NCBI GenBank assembly: GCA_051745085.1
Contig: JBNJDR010000041.1
Location: 1 to 16,837, forward strand
Length of the DNA stretch: 16,837 nt
Direction: 5' to 3'
Source: Halonatronomonas sp051745085
GTDB lineage: Bacteria > Bacillota > Halanaerobiia > Halanaerobiales > Halarsenatibacteraceae
The notes beneath the pieces are model-generated. The model did not search any database, had not been told where the DNA came from, and saw nothing but the letters and a program-made list of their open reading frames with translations. Both the position numbers and the translations under genes were made by a program. How positions within the stretch are numbered: the first letter of the stretch is position 1; each line of letters opens with the position of its first letter. Shown piece after piece: positions 1-7,487 of this stretch.

Positions 1-371
1 CTACTACCGTAGCTTCAGCTATTATCTTAAATTTAGCTACAGCCAGTCAATATATGGCTATCATAATCACCGGGAGAATGGTTATACCCGAGTATCGCAA
101 GCAAAAACTTTTACCCCGGGTTCTTTCTAGAACTCTAGAAGATTCTGGTACTGTATTTTCTCCATTGGTTCCCTGGGGCTTATGTGGAGTCTTTTTTGCG
201 GGTACCTTAGGTGTTCCGACTGTTGAGTATATTCCCTTTGCTTTATTGGGCTATCTTGTTCCAATAATAGCTGTTATCTACGGCTTTACCGGTATAGCGG
301 TATGGACTGAAGATGATATTGAAGATGAAACAGCTTATAGTAAGAATGAACAAACAGCAGAACTTAAATAA
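1..371 (+). CDS. nhaC: NhaC-family Na+/H+ antiporter, C-terminal fragment (5' end outside window)
   Basis: This is the last ~122 codons of a membrane antiporter; the frame is open from base 3, so the ATG at 54 is an internal methionine and not a start. NhaC-family proteins exchange cytoplasmic Na+ for H+ (some exchange organic acids or amines) at the inner membrane. The block SRTLEDSGTVFSPLVPWG followed by CGVFFAGTLGVPTVEY is the conserved C-terminal signature of the family. It is followed by a last hydrophobic helix (FALLGYLVPIIAVIYGFTGIAV) and a short acidic cytoplasmic tail. The amidohydrolase starts 32 bp after the stop with no terminator between, so co-transcription is likely. The substrate cannot be settled from this fragment; Na+/H+ is the default family call. 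Confidence 0.85.
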   Translation, partial: TTVASAIILNLATASQYMAIIITGRMVIPEYRKQKLLPRVLSRTLEDSGTVFSPLVPWGLCGVFFAGTLGVPTVEYIPFALLGYLVPIIAVIYGFTGIAVWTEDDIEDETAYSKNEQTAELK

Positions 372-403
372 TTTATACTATAACTACAAAGGTTGACGAG
401 GGG

Positions 404-1993
404 TTGATTGAAATAGATAATAATGCAGACTTGATATTATATAATGCTGAGATTATTACCCTCGATCAGGAGAGGGAGCAGGCCGAAAAAGATCATGATT
501 TTCTTGATACCATAGTAATTAAAGACGGTAAGATCGCAGGTACAGGTAAATATAAAGATCTGCAGGACGATCTTAACCGGTCCATGCAGAGAATTGATCT
601 GCGGGGGAAAACGGTTGTGCCTGGCTTTATCGATTCCCATGTTCATTTTATGCAGACCGGTTTGAATAGGTTATTTGTTGATCTCCTTCAGGTAGAAAGT
701 AGAGAAGAAATGCTTGCAGCTATAGAAGCTAAGGTAAAAGAGACTGAACCAGGAGAGTGGATTTATGGGGCAGGTTTTGATGATAATAAGTATGAGGGGA
801 AAAAACCTCCCACTAGATTTGAGATCGATCAAGTTGCTCCGGATAATCCTGTCTGGATGACCAGGGTCGACTATCACTCCTGCCTGATGAATTCGAAAGC
901 CTATGAGATCTTAGACTTAGAAGATGAACTGGATCAGCTAGAAGGTTTTGATAGAGACAGTTCAGGAAGGTTCAACGGTACAGTGAGAGATGAAGCTAAT
1001 TCACTTGTCCGGAATAGAGCTCTAGATTTGATTCCCAACGAAATGCGCCTGGAAGCTATGGAGATGGCTACACAAGAAGCTTTACAGGCTGGAGTCACCA
1101 CAGTTCACAGCATGGAGGGAGGTAAATTATTTAGCTCAAAGGATGTAGATGTACTCCTGGATAAAAGGGAGGAAAACCCCCTTTATATCGTGGTCTTTGA
1201 ACAGACTACCAACGTAAGTCAGGCGCTGGCTAGAGGGCAGAAACGGATAGGCGGATGCATTATCCTGGATGGATCCTTTGGTTCTCGAACCTCAGCTTTG
1301 TTAGAACCGTATACTGATGATCCCTCCACCCGAGGAAAGTTATATTATACTCAGGATGAAGTGGATGAGTTTATTATGGAAGCTCACAAAGCCGGCCTCC
1401 AGGCTACCATGCATGCTATCGGAGATCGGGCGATAGAGCAGTTGATTTCCGCCTATGAAAAAGCCCAGGCGGCCTATCCCCGCGATGATGCTCGCCACAG
1501 GATAGAGCATGCAGAGTTGATTACCGATGATCAGATTAAACGAGCCAGCAAGTTGAATTTGATCATTTCTATGCAGCCTGCCTTTGAATATTTCTGGGGT
1601 GGACTTGATGGTATGTATGGAATCCGTTTGGGTGAGGAAAGAGCCAAAAATACTAACCGCTATAAAGATATCCTGGCAGAGGGTTGTTATGTTACGGGGG
1701 GTTCAGATAGTGATGTGACCAGGATGAATCCAATTTTGGGTATTCATGGAGCTGTCAACCATTCTAACCCAAATAATAGTGTCTCAGTTGAGGAAGCCAT
1801 GAAGTTTTTTACCATTAATGCGGCTTACTCGGTTTTTGAAGATGACATTAAGGGGACGATCACCCCAGGAAAGCTGGCCAACTTAACGATATTAGATCAG
1901 AATCCTTATCGGGTGGAACCTGAAAAAATAAAGGATATAAAGGTGTTAGAAACCATTATCGATGGCGTTACTTACTATCAAAATGACAAATAA
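404..1993 (+). CDS. YtcJ-like metal-dependent amidohydrolase
   Basis: A 529-residue member of the Amidohydro_3 (YtcJ-like) branch of the amidohydrolase superfamily, probably a cytoplasmic metal-dependent hydrolase of an amide or N-acyl compound; the substrate is unknown. Seen: N-terminal beta-sandwich start ADLILYNAEI (8-17), metal-binding HVH (H79, H81) in PGFIDSHVHF, H337 in MHAIGDRA, HRIEHAE (H365, H369), the late Asp in GSDSDV (about D435), and the closing beta-sandwich ITPGKLANLTILD. Length is normal for the family. The start is TTG at 404. Its GAGGGG-like Shine-Dalgarno sits directly against the codon, an unusually short spacing, so the exact start is uncertain, but no better in-frame start precedes the conserved strand. 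It lies between nhaC and a peptide-type importer, suggesting a role in using an imported peptide-like or acylated compound. A terminator follows. Confidence 0.88.
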   Translation: MIEIDNNADLILYNAEIITLDQEREQAEKDHDFLDTIVIKDGKIAGTGKYKDLQDDLNRSMQRIDLRGKTVVPGFIDSHVHFMQTGLNRLFVDLLQVESREEMLAAIEAKVKETEPGEWIYGAGFDDNKYEGKKPPTRFEIDQVAPDNPVWMTRVDYHSCLMNSKAYEILDLEDELDQLEGFDRDSSGRFNGTVRDEANSLVRNRALDLIPNEMRLEAMEMATQEALQAGVTTVHSMEGGKLFSSKDVDVLLDKREENPLYIVVFEQTTNVSQALARGQKRIGGCIILDGSFGSRTSALLEPYTDDPSTRGKLYYTQDEVDEFIMEAHKAGLQATMHAIGDRAIEQLISAYEKAQAAYPRDDARHRIEHAELITDDQIKRASKLNLIISMQPAFEYFWGGLDGMYGIRLGEERAKNTNRYKDILAEGCYVTGGSDSDVTRMNPILGIHGAVNHSNPNNSVSVEEAMKFFTINAAYSVFEDDIKGTITPGKLANLTILDQNPYRVEPEKIKDIKVLETIIDGVTYYQNDK

Positions 1994-2018
1994 TAAGGAT
2001 TAAAATATTGATCGAATG

Positions 2019-2051
2019 AACCAGGCTGCTGTTATAGAGCCTGGTTTTTTT
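2019..2051 (+). terminator. Rho-independent terminator of the amidohydrolase
   Basis: A perfect 9-bp stem, AACCAGGCT pairing with AGCCTGGTT, around a 10-nt loop, running directly into a tract of seven T. It begins 26 bp after the amidohydrolase stop and separates that gene from the importer operon. Confidence 0.9.
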
Positions 2052-2097
2052 AATAATTATTAACCTAAATTTAATAAAATCTTTAAAATTTAAAGGA

Positions 2098-2126
2098 TTA
2101 TCTCTCTACACCGAGTATTATATAGT
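2098..2126 (+). promoter_or_regulatory. Candidate promoter for the ABC importer
   Basis: TTATCT, a 17-bp spacer and TATAGT. The -10 is one base off consensus but the -35 matches only half. It lies in the AT-rich stretch between the upstream terminator and the binding-protein gene, giving a leader of about 130 nt. Other AT-rich hexamers nearby could serve, so this is a candidate only. Confidence 0.35.
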
Positions 2127-2180
2127 TATAGGAGTATTTTATTTCCTGATTTATCTTTAATAATACAAATCTAACAGCGG

Positions 2181-2268
2181 AAGGAGGATAGCTTAAAGAA
2201 GCGAGAATCGAGGAGTAATTAGCGAATGTAAATTAAAAATAAAATCGAGGAGGAATAAGCGAGAAATG
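2181..2268 (+). promoter_or_regulatory. Duplicated translation-initiation region with a start-stop (ATGTAA) mini-ORF
   Basis: Three Shine-Dalgarno-like sites precede the binding-protein gene: AAGGAGGA at 2181, CGAGGAG at 2209 and CGAGGAGG at 2246. The last two belong to an imperfect direct repeat: AATCGAGGAGTAATTAGCGA (2206-2225) and AATCGAGGAGGAATAAGCGA (2243-2262). The first copy ends in ATG at 2226, immediately followed by TAA (2229-2231), 10 nt from its GAGGAG. The second copy ends in the real start at 2266, 12 nt from GGAGG. The repeat and the ATG-TAA are seen directly; any regulatory role is inference. Confidence 0.5.
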
Positions 2269-3993
2269 AGAAAACTAACTATTATAGTTCTTGTATTTGC
2301 CTTTGTATTGTCGATGAGTGTAGTTTCTTTAGCTCAGGAGGTGGAACTGAAAGATCCGTGGGTATCTGAAAAACCTCAGGGTGAGCATGGAGGTACCATT
2401 GTTTCTACCCTGCTTTCTGATCCAAAAACTTTTAATACAATAATCGCCAGTGAAACTTCATCTACTGATATCACCGATGGGCCTATGTTTGAAGGACTAG
2501 TAACCAGACACGGCGTTACCACCGAGATAATTCCTATGTTAGCCCATGATTGGGATATTAGTGAAGATGGCACAGTATATACTTTTTATCTACGCGAAGG
2601 GGTTCAGTGGCACGACGGTGAACTCTTTACAGCTGATGATGTAATTTTCACTTTTGACGTTATTAGTGATGAAGAGATTCCCACCAGTACTCGCAGCGTA
2701 TTACAGGTTGACGGGCAGTTTCCTGAGTATAGAAAAATAGATGATTATACAGTAGAATTTGAAGTGCCCAAACCGTTTGCACCATTCCTAAACTCTTTGA
2801 TGACTTTTATTATTCCTGAACATAAACTTCGGGAAGCATATGAAAATGGCAACTTTACGGAAGCGTGGGGGATCGATACAGATCCAAGCGAAATCGTTGG
2901 TACCGGTCCATTTATGTTAGTCGATTACGTAGCAGGCGAACGTGTTGTTAAGGATGCCAACCCCAATTATTGGCGCTTGGATCCCGAAGGAGAACGTCTG
3001 CCTTATCTGGATAGATGGGTGAGAGTTATCGCCGGTAATATGGAAACCCAGGCTCTTTTATTCCAGAACGGTGAAACCCACTTCCATGTGATTCAGGGTA
3101 GAGATTTCGAGCGCTTCGAAAGAAATAAGGATAGAGGCGACTATGAAATAATCGATGCAGGACCTACTTTCTCTACTAATTTCTTAGTTTTCAATTTGAA
3201 TCCGCGGAATCCTAATTTAGAAGAAGAGCCCTGGACATTAGAGTGGTTCGATAATCTAGAATTCAGAAGAGCGATAGCTCATGCCATGGATAAAGATACG
3301 ATGATCAACCAGGCTCTGGCTGGTTTTGGTTCTCCACAGTGGAGTCCTGTTAGTACACCCAACCAGGTCTTCTTGAATGAAGACGTAAGGAAGTATCCTT
3401 ATGATTTAGACCGGTCTAGAGAACTGCTGGAAGAAGCCGGTTTTGACTGGGATGATGATGGTAATTTAGTTGACTGGGAAGGCCGTCAGGTTGAATTTAA
3501 TATGACCACTAATGCCGGTAATTCTACCCGGGAAACGATCATGAATATTATCGCCGATGATCTCCGAGATCTGGGCTTAACCGTCAACGCTACCCCGATC
3601 GAATTTAATTCGATGGTCAATCAGCTGATGAACGAATTCGACTTTGATACTATCGTTATTGGCCTTACCGGGGGAGTCGAACCGCATAGTGGTTCTAACG
3701 TCTGGCCTTCTGATGGACCTCTGCATATGTGGAATCCCAATCAAGAAGAACCCGCCACCGAATGGGAAGCAAGAATCGATGAGATTTTTGCAGAAGCGGC
3801 TACCACGTTAGATACTGACGAAAGAGTAGAATTATACGGTGAGTTCCAGGAAATCATAGCCGAGAGAGTACCACTTATCTATACTGTTGCCCCTAATAGT
3901 CTGTACGGAGTTAGAAATAATCTTGAGAATACAGAAGTAACCGCCTATGGTGCAGTAACCTGGAACCTATATGAGCAGTTCCTTGCTTATTAA
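2266..3993 (+). CDS. ABC transporter substrate-binding protein, family 5 (peptide/nickel type)
   Basis: A 575-residue extracytoplasmic binding protein of SBP_bac_5 type, which captures peptides, or sometimes sugars or nickel, and delivers them to the two permeases downstream. Seen: Sec signal peptide of positive MRK, a hydrophobic core and a probable cleavage after A23 (VSLA/QE). There is no lipobox cysteine, so the protein should be soluble rather than lipid-anchored. Family landmarks: VYTFYLREGVQWHDGELFTA (104-123) and GTGPFMLVDYVAGERV (213-228) with NPNYWR following (232-237). Composition is clearly acidic, fitting a salt-rich outside. Start ATG 2266 is set by GAGGAGG 12 nt upstream and by the signal peptide. 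A strong hairpin follows, which would keep this gene expressed above the permeases. Substrate is not predictable from the sequence. Confidence 0.92.
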   Translation: MRKLTIIVLVFAFVLSMSVVSLAQEVELKDPWVSEKPQGEHGGTIVSTLLSDPKTFNTIIASETSSTDITDGPMFEGLVTRHGVTTEIIPMLAHDWDISEDGTVYTFYLREGVQWHDGELFTADDVIFTFDVISDEEIPTSTRSVLQVDGQFPEYRKIDDYTVEFEVPKPFAPFLNSLMTFIIPEHKLREAYENGNFTEAWGIDTDPSEIVGTGPFMLVDYVAGERVVKDANPNYWRLDPEGERLPYLDRWVRVIAGNMETQALLFQNGETHFHVIQGRDFERFERNKDRGDYEIIDAGPTFSTNFLVFNLNPRNPNLEEEPWTLEWFDNLEFRRAIAHAMDKDTMINQALAGFGSPQWSPVSTPNQVFLNEDVRKYPYDLDRSRELLEEAGFDWDDDGNLVDWEGRQVEFNMTTNAGNSTRETIMNIIADDLRDLGLTVNATPIEFNSMVNQLMNEFDFDTIVIGLTGGVEPHSGSNVWPSDGPLHMWNPNQEEPATEWEARIDEIFAEAATTLDTDERVELYGEFQEIIAERVPLIYTVAPNSLYGVRNNLENTEVTAYGAVTWNLYEQFLAY

Positions 3994-4021
3994 AGTCCGG
4001 TAATTTTACAAATAACCACAG

Positions 4022-4056
4022 GAAGGGGGGAGGTTCCTCCCCCCTTCTATTTTTTT
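4022..4056 (+). terminator. Strong hairpin terminator/attenuator between binding protein and permeases
   Basis: GAAGGGGGGAGG (4022-4033) pairs perfectly with CCTCCCCCCTTC (4036-4047) across a two-base centre, followed by TAT and a seven-T run. No good promoter is visible between here and the permease start at 4120. This is probably a partial terminator that lowers permease expression relative to the binding protein, a common arrangement in ABC import operons. Confidence 0.85.
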
Positions 4057-4119
4057 AGCATTCATATTTTATTTTACTTAATTTTTCAATTAAAGTAGTT
4101 GTGGAGGGAGTATTAATCG

Positions 4120-5088
4120 ATGAAAACTTATGTGCTGAGGAGAATATTATATGCTATACCTTTACTTTTAGCTATCTCTTTATTTTCATTTTTTATAATG
4201 CAGTTATCACCAGGTAATTATTTAGATCAAATTAGGATGAACCCAGATATCTCCCGAGAGGTATTGAATACTATGGAGTCACAGTTCGGCCTGGATAAAA
4301 GTGTCCCAGAACAGTATGCCCGCTGGCTAGGTCAGACCCTGCAGGGCAATCTAGGTCAATCCTTCGCTTATCGGGTTCCGGTGACCCATATAATTGGCAC
4401 GAGGATAAAAAATACCTTAATACTTTCCTTGGCGGCGATGTTCTTAGCCTGGGTGGTTTCCATACCTGTAGGTATTTATTCAGCTACCCATAAATATACC
4501 TCCGGGGATAATATATTTACCAGTTTAGCTTTCGTAGGTTTATCAATTCCCAACTTTTTCTTTGCCTTATTACTTTTATATATTATAGTAGCGCTGGACC
4601 TTCCCTGGCCTATTCAGGGTATGACCAGTATCATGTACGATTATATGTCGCCATTTGAACAGCTTATCGATGTTTTAAAGCATTTAGCAGTGCCAGCCGT
4701 CGTACTGGGTACGGCCAGTATGGCTTCATTAACCAGACAGATGAGAGGTCAGATGATAGATGCAATGACTTCAGATTATATTAGAACTGCCCGCTCGAAG
4801 GGGCTAAGAGAGAGAGTTGTAGTTTACAAGCACGCTTTTAGAAACGCCATCAACCCGATGATCACCATCTTTGGATTTCAAATTAGTGCGCTGCTCGGTG
4901 GTGCTGCTTTAACCGAGGTGGTTACTGGTTGGCCTGGCTTGGGATCTTTAATGTTGAACGCAGTTCGGTCGAAAGACTTATATCTAGCTATGGCTGGATT
5001 ATTGTTAGGAAGTGTTCTTTTAATCATCGGTAATTTAATCGCAGATATTCTATTGGCTGTTAGTGATCCGAGGATAAGATATAACTAG
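4120..5088 (+). CDS. ABC transporter permease, DppB/OppB type
   Basis: A 322-residue inner-membrane permease, one half of the translocation pore of the peptide-type importer. Seen: the family N-terminus YVLRRILYAIPLLLAISLFSF (first helix, 4-24), a periplasmic segment with GLDKSVPEQYARWL (57-70) and GNLGQSF (76-82), then five more hydrophobic helices. The cytoplasmic EAA-type coupling loop DYIRTARSKGLRERVVVYKHA (219-239), continuing to RNAINP, contacts an ATPase. It ends in DPRIRYN, usual for DppB. ATG 4120 has GGAGGG 11 nt upstream. The partner permease begins 15 bp downstream, so the two are translated from one message. Substrate is unknown. Confidence 0.93.
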   Translation: MKTYVLRRILYAIPLLLAISLFSFFIMQLSPGNYLDQIRMNPDISREVLNTMESQFGLDKSVPEQYARWLGQTLQGNLGQSFAYRVPVTHIIGTRIKNTLILSLAAMFLAWVVSIPVGIYSATHKYTSGDNIFTSLAFVGLSIPNFFFALLLLYIIVALDLPWPIQGMTSIMYDYMSPFEQLIDVLKHLAVPAVVLGTASMASLTRQMRGQMIDAMTSDYIRTARSKGLRERVVVYKHAFRNAINPMITIFGFQISALLGGAALTEVVTGWPGLGSLMLNAVRSKDLYLAMAGLLLGSVLLIIGNLIADILLAVSDPRIRYN

Positions 5089-5103
5089 GGAGGAGGGAGA
5101 AAT

Positions 5104-6228
5104 ATGAAACCGATTGAACCTAATGAAACTACAAAAGAAAGAGCGCAGCAGGCAATTAAGAGAAAGAAGGAATTTTCGTTTTGGAAAGAAATGTGGCGGC
5201 GTCTGCGCCGGCATAGAATTGCTATGATAGGTGGAGTAGTAATAATCATATTATATTTACTGGTCATTTTTGCCGGGTTTTTAACTCCCTATCATCCTAA
5301 TAGGACTTTTAGGCAGCATTTCTTCCATCCTCCCACCAGGGTACATTTCAGGGACGAAGATGGATTTACCCGTCCTTACGTGTACGGCACAGAATCTGTA
5401 GGATGGGCCCAATATGAGATCAACGAAGATGAAAAATATGAGTTGAAGTTTTTTCAACGGGGAGACCCTTATTCGTTTTTAGGATTTATTAAAGGTAACA
5501 TCCATCTCTTTACGGTTGAAGATGGAGGCCGATTATTTTTACTGGGAAGTGATAACTACGGCAGGGACGTTTTCACCCGGTTATTATTTGGAGGCAGGGT
5601 TTCCCTATTCATAGGTTTTATTGCCATATTTATATCTACTTCTATTGGACTGATAGTTGGAGGTATATCTGGTTATTATGGAGGATGGGTTGATGAGATC
5701 ATTATGAGGCTGGCGGAAGTGATAATGTCGATACCAGGCTTTTATCTTCTCCTGGCCTTAGCGGCGGTCATGCCCATTGACATGCCTTCGACCACCCGTT
5801 TTTTCTTCATAATTACAATTTTAGCTTTTCGCGGCTGGGCAGGTATGGCCCGTGTGATTAGAGGTATGGTTTTATCAGCTAAAAATGAAGAATTTGTTCA
5901 GGCGGCCAAAGCTATTGGAGCTTCCGATAAGCGGATAATAGTCAAGCACGTTCTGCCTGTAACTACTACTTACGTAATCGTTAGTGCGACGGTCTCGGTG
6001 CCCGGTTATATCATCCTGGAGTCCGGTTTAAGTTTTCTGGGGCTGGGGATTCAGGAACCTTCAGCCAGTTGGGGTAACATGTTAGCGGCAGCTCAGAACA
6101 TTACGTCGATAACCGGCTTCCCCTGGTTATTGATTCCAGGGTTTATGATCTTTATCGCCTGCCTCAGCTATAACTTGTTAGGGGATGGCTTGAGAGATGC
6201 TTTAGATCCAAAGTCAAATATCACCTAA
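5104..6228 (+). CDS. ABC transporter permease, DppC/OppC type, with enlarged periplasmic segment
   Basis: A 374-residue second permease subunit. Seen: a basic cytoplasmic N-terminus, then first helix (about 40-61, OppC_N-type region). A ~90-residue extracytoplasmic stretch (62-150) with HPPTRVHFRDEDGFTRPYVYG precedes LLGSDNYGRDVFTRLLFGGRVSL (146-168), which enters the transport domain. Further landmarks are EEFVQAAKAIGASDKRIIVKHVLP (262-285, the EAA loop that docks on the ATPase), SGLSFLGLGIQEPSASWG (307-324) and a C-terminal DGLRDALDPK. Typical DppC proteins are ~280-300 residues, so the periplasmic segment accounts for the extra length. GGAGGAGGGAG lies 5-10 nt before the ATG. No ATPase genes follow; the operon ends at the shared terminator. 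Confidence 0.92.
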   Translation: MKPIEPNETTKERAQQAIKRKKEFSFWKEMWRRLRRHRIAMIGGVVIIILYLLVIFAGFLTPYHPNRTFRQHFFHPPTRVHFRDEDGFTRPYVYGTESVGWAQYEINEDEKYELKFFQRGDPYSFLGFIKGNIHLFTVEDGGRLFLLGSDNYGRDVFTRLLFGGRVSLFIGFIAIFISTSIGLIVGGISGYYGGWVDEIIMRLAEVIMSIPGFYLLLALAAVMPIDMPSTTRFFFIITILAFRGWAGMARVIRGMVLSAKNEEFVQAAKAIGASDKRIIVKHVLPVTTTYVIVSATVSVPGYIILESGLSFLGLGIQEPSASWGNMLAAAQNITSITGFPWLLIPGFMIFIACLSYNLLGDGLRDALDPKSNIT

Positions 6229-6249
6229 ATAAATACTATTTGATAATAA

Positions 6250-6290
6250 AAAAGTTCCAGGCGCAGAGGAATCTGCTGCCTGGAACTTTT
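6250..6290. terminator. Bidirectional terminator between the importer operon and ychF
   Basis: A 13-bp perfect outer stem (AAAAGTTCCAGGC with GCCTGGAACTTTT) is capped by an inner 5-bp stem GCAGA/TCTGC with a GGAA tetraloop and one bulged base. Read on the minus strand it ends in six U (bases 6248-6253), a good terminator for ychF. On the plus strand the tail is four U within the stem, weaker but probably still effective. Confidence 0.88.
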
Positions 6291-6305
6291 GAATTTATTC
6301 GTGGG

Positions 6306-7397
6306 TTAAACGTTAAAGCGGAAGTTACAGATATCGCCATCGTGAATCAAGTAATCTTTGCCTTCTACCCGGAGTAAACCTTCGGAACGAGCAGTTTTAT
6401 AGGATCCCGATTTGATCAGATCCGTAAAGTCTACTATTTCTGCTCGAATAAAACCTCTTTCCATATCTGAATGGATTTTTCCGGCCGCCTGGGGGGCGGT
6501 GGCATTTCTTTCAACTGTCCAGGCTCTCACTTCTTTTTCTCCAGCGGTTAAAAAGGTGATTAAGTTTAACAACCTATAGCTAGCCTGAATTAAGCGGTCG
6601 AGACCGGAATTTTTAACTCCTAAATCCTGCAGGAAGAGACGAGCGTCTTCCTGATCTAATTCAGCAATATCCGCTTCGATTTTCGCACTGACAGTTATAA
6701 CTTTTGCGCCTTCTTTTTCCGCGTATTTTTCTACTTGATGGACAAATTGATTCGTATCTTTACTTAAATCTTCTTCATTTACATTACAGACGTAAATGGA
6801 AGGTTTAGCTGATAATAACTGCAGCTCTTTTACCAGCCGCTGGGCGGTTATATTGAGATTCAATTGGCGTATATTTGTTCCTGTTTCCAGGTTTTCGATT
6901 AACCTGTTAAGTTCATTCAGTTCTTCCTGAGGCTGCTTGTTACCGCCTTTAGCCAGGCGTTCTGTCTTCTCTATCCGTTTTTCTATAGTAGCCATATCTG
7001 CCAGCATTAATTCGAAATTTATCGTCTCTATATCCCGGATGGGGTCGAGGCTGTTATTGACGTGGGTGATGTTATCATCGGTAAAACATCTTACTACTTG
7101 AGCGATCGCATCAACTTCGCGGATATGAGACAAAAATTTATTGCCTAGTCCTTCTCCCCGGCTTGCCCCTTCGACTAATCCAGCGATATCCACAAACTCA
7201 ATCATGGCTGGTGTCTTTTTTTCGGGTTGATACAGGTCGGTCAATACTTCTAATCTTTCATCCGGTACGTTAACAACACCAATATTTGGGTCAATAGTAC
7301 AGAACGGATAATTTTCAGCGTCCACCTGTACTTTTGTAAGCGCATTAAACAATGTAGATTTTCCTACGTTGGGTAAACCAACAATTCCAATTTTCAT
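6306..7397 (-). CDS. ychF: YchF, ribosome-associated OBG-family ATPase
   Basis: A 363-residue cytosolic P-loop ATPase of the OBG family that binds ribosomes and has been linked to translation control and oxidative stress response. Seen: G1 loop GLPNVGKST (7-15), G3 DIAGLVEGAS (70-79), and NVNE (205-208) in place of the GTPase NKxD, the substitution that gives YchF its ATP preference. A coiled-coil helical insert (about 135-195) and a C-terminal TGS domain (about 280-363, with GKIHSDMERGFIRAEIV) follow. Length is exactly that of the family. Start ATG at 7397 has AGGAGG a few bases upstream and its own promoter at 7441-7469. The gene converges on the importer operon and shares its terminator. 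Confidence 0.97.
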   Translation of the reverse strand: MKIGIVGLPNVGKSTLFNALTKVQVDAENYPFCTIDPNIGVVNVPDERLEVLTDLYQPEKKTPAMIEFVDIAGLVEGASRGEGLGNKFLSHIREVDAIAQVVRCFTDDNITHVNNSLDPIRDIETINFELMLADMATIEKRIEKTERLAKGGNKQPQEELNELNRLIENLETGTNIRQLNLNITAQRLVKELQLLSAKPSIYVCNVNEEDLSKDTNQFVHQVEKYAEKEGAKVITVSAKIEADIAELDQEDARLFLQDLGVKNSGLDRLIQASYRLLNLITFLTAGEKEVRAWTVERNATAPQAAGKIHSDMERGFIRAEIVDFTDLIKSGSYKTARSEGLLRVEGKDYLIHDGDICNFRFNV

Positions 7398-7440
7398 TTT
7401 TTCCTCCTATTAATAACCGTATTCCTAAAACTCCTTTAGT

Positions 7441-7469
7441 ATCATAACTTAATTTATGCAAATAATCAA
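7441..7469 (-). promoter_or_regulatory. Sigma-A-type promoter of ychF
   Basis: On the minus strand TTGATT (7469-7464), a 17-bp spacer and TATGAT (7446-7441). It lies between the M23 peptidase stop and ychF, about 44 bp from the ychF start, so ychF need not depend on the peptidase gene for transcription. Confidence 0.65.
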
Positions 7470-7487
7470 GTAGGATGGGTATATATT

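Noticed and set aside
54..56. ATG at 54 as the start of a 105-residue protein
   Set aside because: The frame is open and shows antiporter-like sequence back to base 3, so this is an internal methionine of a gene that begins outside the window.
437..877. Two minus-strand open frames of 68-69 codons inside the amidohydrolase gene
   Set aside because: They lie opposite conserved metal-binding and core motifs of the real gene and show no recognisable domain or ribosome binding site.
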